Assembly: GCA_020081605.1 (NCBI GenBank)
Contig: JAHREC010000009.1
Span: forward strand, 1-64,000
Direction: 5' to 3'
DNA from: Albifimbria verrucaria
Taxonomy: Eukaryota; Ascomycota; Sordariomycetes; Hypocreales; Stachybotryaceae
Length of the DNA stretch: 64,000 nt
The notes beneath the pieces were generated by a model, which saw nothing but the letters and a program-made list of their open reading frames with translations, searched no databases and had not been told where the DNA came from. Every line of letters starts with the position of its first letter. The stretch's first letter is position 1. The position numbers and the translations under genes are program-made. Shown one piece after another: positions 56,653 through 64,000 of the stretch.

Positions 56653-59258
56653 ATGCAGAATGTCGTGGCGCGCAAGCGTCCAATCTCTACCTGCGTGCCA
56701 TGCTACACACGCAAGCAGAAAGTGAGTCCATGACGCAGCCAAATCCAACCTCCCATTGTCACCTTGCCAGCTCTGCCACAACACAGCACAAATCACGTCG
56801 CCTTTGCTATGCCCTGCCTCCCGTCAAGCTCATCTCACCACCCAGTTATCTTGCCTCTGTTCGCTTGTTGTTCTACCAGCTGAGCCAGTGTCGAAATAGT
56901 CTGATCCTGACTGTGTGGATAGTGTGATCGCCAGTTCCCTTGCAATCACTGCAGGCGTCGTCGAAGGCCAGAGGAGTGTATCTTCGAAGCCAAGGCTCCT
57001 CGCAGCAATCAGAAATCCACCGCGCCGGTCTCCTCGGCTGCCGCGGTCGACGACTGCCCTTTTCAGCTCGAGCTTGATCCACCAGGCCAGCTGCCTAGCC
57101 CGCAGTCCCAAGGGCACGAATCTGGAGATCGCCTGTGGAACTCCCGTGGAGGCAATCCACATGCTGACCTTGCCAAGTCATTTGGTTACTTTGAAGACAG
57201 CAGCTGTAACACCATGGCACTACTCAAGACAGTGGTGAGTTCCGACCCGCATTCGGCATTTGCCTACCACATTTTCCCTCAAACAGTTAGCCGAGCTTAG
57301 CCTTGCCTTGCCTTGTTAACAGGCTGAACTCTGTTGATCCTACGACGGGCTAAAGTGAGTGCCGGCCGGTAGTTGACAAAGAGTGCTATCTTCTTTTTCT
57401 CCACGAGCCGCTGGACTAACCTAACATGCTTGCTTCCTCCAGTGGGACCTGGATGCGCACAATCGTGCAGACACCGGTAGTGATCATGCTTCATCGCTAG
57501 CTATTGCCGACTCCATGCACCGTGACGTGGCGCGTATGCCTCAGCGCCAAATTTTCGATTTCTTGATACAGTATTTCATTAGCGAGGTCAATTGGTATGT
57601 TGACAACTTGAAATCATCGGTTTCTTGAGAAGTAAACTGAACCCGTCTGATCCTTACCAAAGGATAAAACAATTTATACACGCTTCCAGTTTTCTAGACC
57701 AATACAAAGAATGGTGGATTAAGGAACGACCACTTTCGGTATCCGATGTTGAGTTTGGAGTCTTGGTACTCCGGATAAGCTCATACGCTGCTGAATTTCT
57801 TCCTTCTCCCTCCTGTACTGTTGATAATATTAATGGCATAACTCTCACCGAAATTCGAGATATATGCAGCGAGCTCGGTAACAGCCTCGCTAGGGCAACC
57901 TTGACACTTGACTGGAAAGGCTCCTGGTCCGGGTCCAACATACTCTTTTTGCTTCTCTTAAATTTTCTTGCAATGCAAGAACAGACAAGTTCTGGGAAGG
58001 CATTGCACACGCGACTCACGCAGCCCAAAAAGTTGGCCTACACACCGATGCCAACAATAAGAATATGGACGATAGAGGATGCACAGAGCTAGAGATCGAA
58101 ATACGGCGCCGGACACTCTGCAACCTCTACATCCTCGACAGGTATGATTGGCTCCCGCTCACAAATAGCCGTCAGTTTCTGATATAGTTCCCGACGAGTC
58201 ACCCTACTGATGAGAGACCATGACGACCCACAGCCATTTGTCTCAGACAACTAGACCGGATGCCGTTTCTACCTGACGACACCGTTACGGAGACCTTACC
58301 AAGGCTGCGATTTCTCAACTCCATCAGCGAGTCAGCCGCTGATACTGGTGCACCGGAGATGTACACGGAGCGTGTCATGCAATTACGTCTCGGCAAATTT
58401 TGGAGAAGTGTAGCTCTGAAGCGTGGCGCAGCATACGATGCAGCCCAGGGTGAGCAGCGGTATGAGCAGTTCTGCCACGATTTTCTCCCCATCCTGCCGC
58501 CTGCCCTGGCGCTGGAACCGGACACGAGGTGGGACAAGAATGCGCCCAAGCTTGCTATGCAGCGACATCTCCTCTATATATCTGTTTACGACAGCATCTG
58601 CTGGAACTACCGATCGTTACTACTTCTGAACCATGCTCATATTGCGACCCTGCCTCCATATAAGCAGGTCCTGCTCCAGTCTCAACGAGAGAAGATGGCA
58701 ATGGCGGCAATGAAGGAGCTGGAGTCGATCTCGACGCTGCACTCGATGCTAGGTGGCGCGCACACGCGTTTTGCGGCAATTATCTTCAATACATTTGAGG
58801 CTGCTGTCCTCTTGGTATGCCTCTGTACAAACGGTCACCTGCCACACGAACTGAAGCCAGGACACGAAGAGGCTGAGCTCTTGGGTCTCAAAGTGAGCAG
58901 AGTAACCCAGAGCAGTGCCATCGCAGCCGCAGGGGCGGCCCTGCGACGGCTAGAAATGCTCGCCCAGATCAGCGAGATGGCTGCTTTAGGAGCTCAAGTG
59001 GTAGGCCATCTCTTGACCCGGGTCACCGCAGATAGGGCCTCGCAACAAGGATCGAGATCCTCGATCAGTATCAACATGGTTCCATCATGGGCAAGTTCAT
59101 CGTTCACCAATCTGCTCGGTATAGAGGAAAATTCCTCGGGACCATGGAGTATGTTAGAGCAGCCGAGCCAAAACTGGATGTCTGAATTCTTCTCCACATT
59201 ATCAAATCAAGATGAGCGGTTTTCCGAACCGGCTTCCTTTCACTTCGACATGCCTTAG
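56653..59258 (+). CDS. Zn2Cys6 fungal transcription factor
   Basis: Exon 1 (56653-56721) ends after STCVPCYTRKQK, and exon 2 starts at 56933 with CDRQFPCNHC. Together they give C-x2-C-x6-C-x5-C-x2-C-x8-C, the binuclear zinc cluster, followed by an Arg-rich linker. A later exon carries RQIFDFLIQYFISEVNW, typical of the start of the fungal-specific regulatory domain. An intron (GTATGT to CCAAAG, about 57595-57661) leads to IKQFIHASSFLDQYKEWWIK. The C-terminal 332 codons from 58260 are intact and helical. One base is missing in the CC at 57923-57924, and a frame change lies near 58242. The exons between 57235 and 57440 are unclear. It is nuclear and may control the adjacent efflux pump, P450 and dehydrogenase (inference from position). 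Confidence 0.85.
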
Positions 59259-60088
59259 AGTATGATGCAACGGATCTATTATCCGTTTGCTTGGTTTTCA
59301 ACGGTTTTTCGTTATGAGTCATGACAGTATTGTGATTTCTAGACAAAGAGTTTAATTACTTGCGTATGCCTTCCGTACGTGTTCTCACTAGTGAAAGGAG
59401 TTACCCTCACTTCCTTCTTCCATCGACACTGCATGTGAATAAGCTGTTATATCGGCTCGGCGTAGGAAAGAGACTATATCTACTTGACTGACGCTTCCTG
59501 CACGGGACTGAACGATTATTTCGCAAATGTGTAACGCCTCTAATGGCTCAAAGGGGAACGTTTACTATCTGAGGCATATGTAAGATTATGTTCCAGATGC
59601 AATGATAGCTTACACATACCTGGTCCATTCCAACGGCATACTGAAAGCCTCGCACGACTTCCAATGAGAATTTTTGTGGAGCATCATCTTCGCATGTTCT
59701 CCTGCGTCGGCCGACATGCGTCACTTCGGCCGACGTGATGCAATGGAGATTAGATGCGTCTGTGGCGTGTGCAGGAATAGCAATCCACAGGTTAGTTCTC
59801 ATGCATAGTGATCTGCAAAAAAATTCCTAGAGATTGAAGCTACTCGTATGAACCCTCACATAGCGCATCGTTATTCGTGGTAGGATCTGGGCTTCGGTGA
59901 GAGCAGGCCCTACATCACTTTTTTATGTCTTGGTAATCAGGAATTTTAGTTGGTGACAGGAAGGTGATACGCAATGAGGCTCATTGATGACCTCAAACTA
60001 TTAATGGTGGCCTGTTATCGTGTCACACTGAGCTCTGTTAATCAACTCACATTCAAATACAGACAGAAAGACACGAAATAAGTCTGCA
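59259..60088. other. Intergenic region
   Basis: No gene seen. It probably contains the promoter of the P450. Confidence 0.45.
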
Positions 60089-61845
60089 ATGTCTTCGACT
60101 ATCAACATCGGCTCCTTTGGGTCTCCAGCGTTCTTCTGGGGAGCCATTGGCATTGTCACCGCATTGGCAACTACTGGCTACGCCGCCTATTGCCGCCTGC
60201 TCCTCGGCCACTCCCGGAATTCCTTATAATGCCGAAGCGGCGAAGTTAATTTGGGGCGATATCCCTGATCTTCGAAATAATTCGGGGATATGGCCAAGTG
60301 GTGTGGCAAGCATCTCATCAAACATGGCTCGCCAATCTCACAGATTCTGAGGGGCCCTTTGAAACCCCAATTGTATTAGTTGCCAATCTGCCCGAGACTC
60401 AGGAGCTTCTAGCAAAAAGCAACTTTGATAGGTCTGATTATATTATTAATCGATTTCCGCTCTTTGGGGATTTCCACCTTAATATGGAGACGAATAATAA
60501 GTGGCGAGTGTCTAGAGCCTGGCTTAAGGATCTCTTATCCCGGCAACATCTCTATACAGACACCGGGCCGTACATTCGTAGGATCATGGCCGACCTCATC
60601 TCCGTTTGGGAGTTCAAGGCTAAGGCATCCAAAGGAATGCCATTCAGCATATCGGCAGATCTGAAAAATGTGGCTCTAGACGTTGTCATGGCCTTTCAGT
60701 TTGCCGAAGATTTCAAGGACTCCGCTGTTAGACGACAGGCAGCCTACCTTCAGAGAATGGACCTTAGCAATTTGAAGCTTGGACAAGAAAATCAAGTCGT
60801 AGAGTTTCCATCGACTCCGTTGCACGATTTCCAACATGGACTCCATATCTTGGGAGACAAGATGGGATCCATCTACACTACGAAATGGCCGCCTGGAGTG
60901 GTCTCTTGGTGGGCTCGTTATGTATCATCCTACTACAGAAAGTACTTCGTGGCCAAGGATAACTTCATTCGGGACTATATTGAGAAAGCCGTACAGCGCT
61001 CGAAAAATAATGAGGAGGCGCAAACTGGGTTTGATAAGATGATATACCGAGAACTCGCGGCTGCTCGCAAAGAGCGCCGTCCAACTATACTTGGAAAGCA
61101 GATTATGATTGATGAGGTACGAAGACAATGTCCGAATTCTTCTGGAGAAAGCCGCACTGACACAGATATTTTCAGTCCTACGGAAGCCTTATTGCCGGTG
61201 AACACACCACCAGCGCCGCTATGGTCTGGGTTCTGAAATTCCTAAGCGAAAATCCCACGGTCCAAGAAAAACTTCGTAACGAATTGAAATTGCAACTATC
61301 AATAGCAACGCAAGAGAGTCGCTTGCCAACTGCGGAAGAGTTCATGAATGCAGAACTCCCTACCTTAATGCCGTCATCGAGGAGACGCTTAGACTGCGAG
61401 CTGCGATGCTTGTTCCTCGTGACGCAGTTTGCGATACACAACTTCTAGGCTGCATGATACCTAAAGGTACTGTTGTTCTCCTTGTTTGCCAGGGCCCAGA
61501 GATGGCCGTCGAGCCACCATCGCCCTTCTTTCAAGAGCAAAAGAAGCTACGAAATATGCCAGGGAATCCAGACCTCGAAGTTTTCGACCCGGAGCGGTGG
61601 CTAGTCAAAGACAAGAACGGCAAGATCAGTTTTGATTGCACGAGAAACCCGCAGCTGGCTTTCGGCATTGGGGTGCGAGCTTGCTGGGGCCGCAAGTTGG
61701 CACTGCTGGAGATGAGAATGATGGCGGCCATGGTAACTCTCAGGTTCGACATCATGGGAGTGCCACCGTCTCTCTCCTGCCACGGGGAATCTACGATATC
61801 TCCTTCAAGCCTCTACAAGGATATGTCCGCCTGCAGTGCCGGTAA
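60089..61845 (+). CDS. Cytochrome P450 monooxygenase, frameshifted
   Basis: The ATG at 60089 gives an N-terminal membrane anchor, followed after a frame change by the proline hinge (PGIPYN). The body from 60298 is intact for over 300 codons. An intron (GTACGA to TTTCAG, 61117-61175) leads to GSLIAGEHTTSA, the I-helix oxygen-activation motif. EETLRLR (the ExxR) lies near 61378-61400, and AFGIGVRACWGRKLALLE is the heme signature with the Cys ligand, near 61660-61710. Frame changes near 60220, 60300, 61365 and 61740 break the gene. The best C-terminal frame ends at 61845. All catalytic motifs survive, so a working enzyme is possible if the breaks are errors. Membrane (ER) enzyme, substrate unknown. 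Confidence 0.85.
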
Positions 61846-62836
61846 ATTTGGGGAGGGCGTGACTCGACAGTAAGATGAGTGGGTAACATCCTGATTCGTC
61901 AGGGGCTGACCAGTTAAAGGCATTACGATTGACAATAAGATACGGCTAGGACATAGGGCTGCGCAATGTTGGCGGTAAATTGCTACTCACATCTCGGATT
62001 TAATAGATAACACAAGCAGTTCGTAATCAAGGTTTTGCAGGATGATGAATTAACTATCATATCCCTATCTCTTTTCTCATCTATTATCCTGTATCCACCC
62101 CGCAGTTGCCCGATTCCTCGTCACAGGTACCTACATTGCCGACTGCAGACTCGACGATGAACAGTGTGCAGAATTCGCGAGAAATACAACATTCGCAGAG
62201 AGACTTTGGAAGCTGAGAGAAGAGCTGGTCAAGCAAACCTTTCATGCCTAGATAATCTGCGGGGCTCATGGTCTGGTTGCTTGCCTAAGGCGATCCGAGA
62301 CACGACAAGTCAGATAGATAGCTTAGACACTTATCTAATTATCCTTGCTTGCCTTCAAACTTTGTTTATCTAGTGAAGCCATCATCGAACTGATAGTTTT
62401 GCGGTCTTCCTTATCGTGACGGTTGAAATGCTCCTCTATACAGTAAATCCGCATCCCCTGTCTTCCACTTGACATGATATGGGGACCATTAGCAACCCTA
62501 CAATATGCCAGTTACGTATATTGAGCTATCCATACTCTGTTGGGGCATACTAGAAGCCAAGGCACAGCACTTCTCTCCACCACGCTTGCCACTTACATTT
62601 CAAAGTTCCCTGCTCATGTAGGCTGCTTATCCCCATGCAAGTGACTACTTTAGCGTAGCATAAGATGCTCCACAACGCTACTCGAAGGGTATTCAATTAG
62701 GCTTGTTGTTGCTAACCGAATCTCCTGGTCGATGTCATTTACAAGAGAAAATGCTGCCCCTATCGTCAGACTCCACGGGAAGCTTCTTCAATTTATTCCG
62801 TCGAGACGGAACTTCACTCAGGGTCTCACAACCATC
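61846..62836. other. Intergenic region
   Basis: No gene supported. Short frames near 62164-62373 are unmatched. Confidence 0.45.
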
Positions 62837-63883
62837 ATGGCCTCTTACCAGCAAGTCCGTGACCAGCTTCCCAGCATCAGGCGCTTTGGGCCTGGCCTTG
62901 TTGGAGTATTTGGTTAGTAGTGCGCGAGCAAAGCTTCCAATAGCTAACGCCTAATTCGGAGTCAGCTGGAGGCACCAGCGGCATCGGCGAAAGCACCGCC
63001 AGAGAGTTCGTCCGCTACGCGACCAGCCAACAGGATGCACTGCGAATCCAGGACGAGTTACGACAAATCAATTCCGACAGCGACGTGCGATTCGTTCTGA
63101 CCGACCTATCTCTACTTTGCAACGTGGATAAAGTATGTCAGGAGATAAAGGCACATGAGCCCAAGATCAATCTTCTTTGCCTGAGCGCTGGCATTTTCCA
63201 CTTCCGTGGCCGAGAAGGTGAATCATGGTGCCGCAGCTATCACCTAGCACCGCTGCTAACTGGACCTAATGTGTAGAGACAAGCGAAGGCCTTGATCGAA
63301 AGCTTTCTTTGGATTTTTATTCTCGTTTACGCTTCGCCGAGAATCTCTTACCTGAACTGAGACAGGCCGTAGCTGGCTCCGAGCTATACGCGCCACTAGC
63401 AAGCGTGATTACGGTATTAGGGGAGGGTTCGAATCGACGATTGATGTATCCAATCTTCCTCTTGAGCGGGACTATACGACAAGCTCTTCAGTGAAACAAG
63501 CAGTAACCATGACTACATTATGCTTCGAACGTCTGGCGACATCGCCGGAAAATGAAGGCATTTCCTTTTTCCACACGAGCCCAGGTATGGTCCGTACAAA
63601 CGGTCATCGCGAGTTAGGCACTATGTTCAAGACTCTTGTCGTTGTATTCTCGTGGGCATTCACCTTTTTGATAGTTCCAGTCCGAGAGTGTGGCAAGAGG
63701 CATCTATGGACTGTGACTAGTGACGCATTCTCCGCAAGAGGCTTGCATCTTGTTGGGAAGAGATGCGAGAAAGTTGATTCTAGTAAAGTTTTGAGTCAGC
63801 TTCAGAGAGATGGGACATACGATGCGGTTTGGCAGCATACCCGAATAGTCTACCAAATGATAAGCAGCAACGGCGAGTCGTAG
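62837..63883 (+). CDS. Short-chain dehydrogenase/reductase, disrupted
   Basis: The ATG at 62837 begins MASYQQVRDQLPSIRRFGPG. An intron (about 62915-62966) follows, then GGTSGIGESTAREF, the glycine-rich nucleotide-binding turn. LCLSAGIFHFRG stands for the N-N-A-G strand. A second intron (about 63220-63276) leads to the TSEGLD helix region. The usual segment after the first helix (strand 2, with the cofactor-selecting Gly-Arg) is missing, and the frame runs straight from RYATS to QQDALRIQDELRQ, so a short in-frame deletion is likely. A frame change near 63480 joins to the final 130 codons (SFFHTSPGMVRTNGHRELG). The Tyr-x-x-x-Lys catalytic pair is not clear. It probably belonged to the same cluster as the P450; activity doubtful. 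Confidence 0.7.
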
Positions 63884-64000
63884 GACTATACTTAACCCAA
63901 TCGATACACCATCATCCTGTTTCTATTCCAAGAGTTCAATTAGTATACCATGTTTGCAAGAGGAAAAAAGAAAATCTCATCAGTACTTGCATAAGACTAA
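63884..64000. other. 3' flank, window end
   Basis: Short non-coding tail after the dehydrogenase. Nothing recognised. Confidence 0.4.

Noticed and set aside
1..64000. Starship-type giant transposon (DUF3435 captain)
   Set aside because: No tyrosine-recombinase captain or typical boundary was recognised in the window.
1..64000. tRNA, rRNA or other structured RNA genes
   Set aside because: None was seen on reading; a covariance-model scan would be needed to exclude a tRNA.

Overview
The window starts with a terminal (CCCTAA)n array, so it is the left end of a linear chromosome, and everything after it is subtelomeric. Short spliceosomal introns (about 50-90 bp, GT-AG with one likely GC-AG), a Zn2Cys6 regulator, P450s, a GH11 fold, a fungal multi-pass membrane family and blocks of extreme AT richness that look like repeat-induced point mutation (RIP) point to a filamentous ascomycete (Pezizomycotina, perhaps Sordariomycetes). 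The species cannot be named from sequence alone.

Layout. 1-2.2 kb: telomere, degenerate telomere-like DNA, a 12-bp minisatellite, no genes. 2.2-10.2 kb: an unknown protein, a small secreted protein, relics of a Lys-rich protein and an RNase H, a frameshifted Cys-containing secreted protein, and a GT31 glycosyltransferase. 11.2-17.9 kb: two long minus-strand genes in tandem, one with a long acidic tract and one with a ParB/DGQHR-like motif. 18.5-21.7 kb: a MITE-like element, microsatellites and a 2.7-kb AT-rich block. 22.2-32.4 kb: a hydrophilic fungal protein, a serine protease fragment, a prokaryotic-type oligopeptide-binding protein divergent from an anion:cation symporter-type MFS transporter, and a P-loop NTPase fused to an FGE-sulfatase domain. 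33.4-35.1 kb: a RIP-degraded element with inverted ends. 36.8-43 kb: a But2-like secreted protein, P450, PTH11-like and peptidase relics, and a GH11 xylanase-like gene that appears to lack both catalytic glutamates. 43-50.5 kb: an AT-rich block, a coiled-coil relic, a tandem duplication and a decayed DUF3433-type membrane protein gene. 51.5-63.9 kb: an MFS drug:H+ antiporter, a Zn2Cys6 regulator, a P450 and a short-chain dehydrogenase, resembling accessory parts of a secondary-metabolite cluster with no backbone enzyme in view.

Two processes shape the window. Repeats, and perhaps some genes, carry C-to-T / G-to-A changes consistent with RIP. Separately, most broken genes break at a single missing base inside a short homopolymer run, and one inserted base restores a family-consistent reading frame. 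That regularity suggests homopolymer under-calling in the assembly rather than gene death for many of them. The most interesting candidates are the NTPase-FGE fusion, the DGQHR gene with its co-oriented acidic-tract neighbour, the signal-less binding protein paired with a divergent permease, and the catalytically empty GH11.
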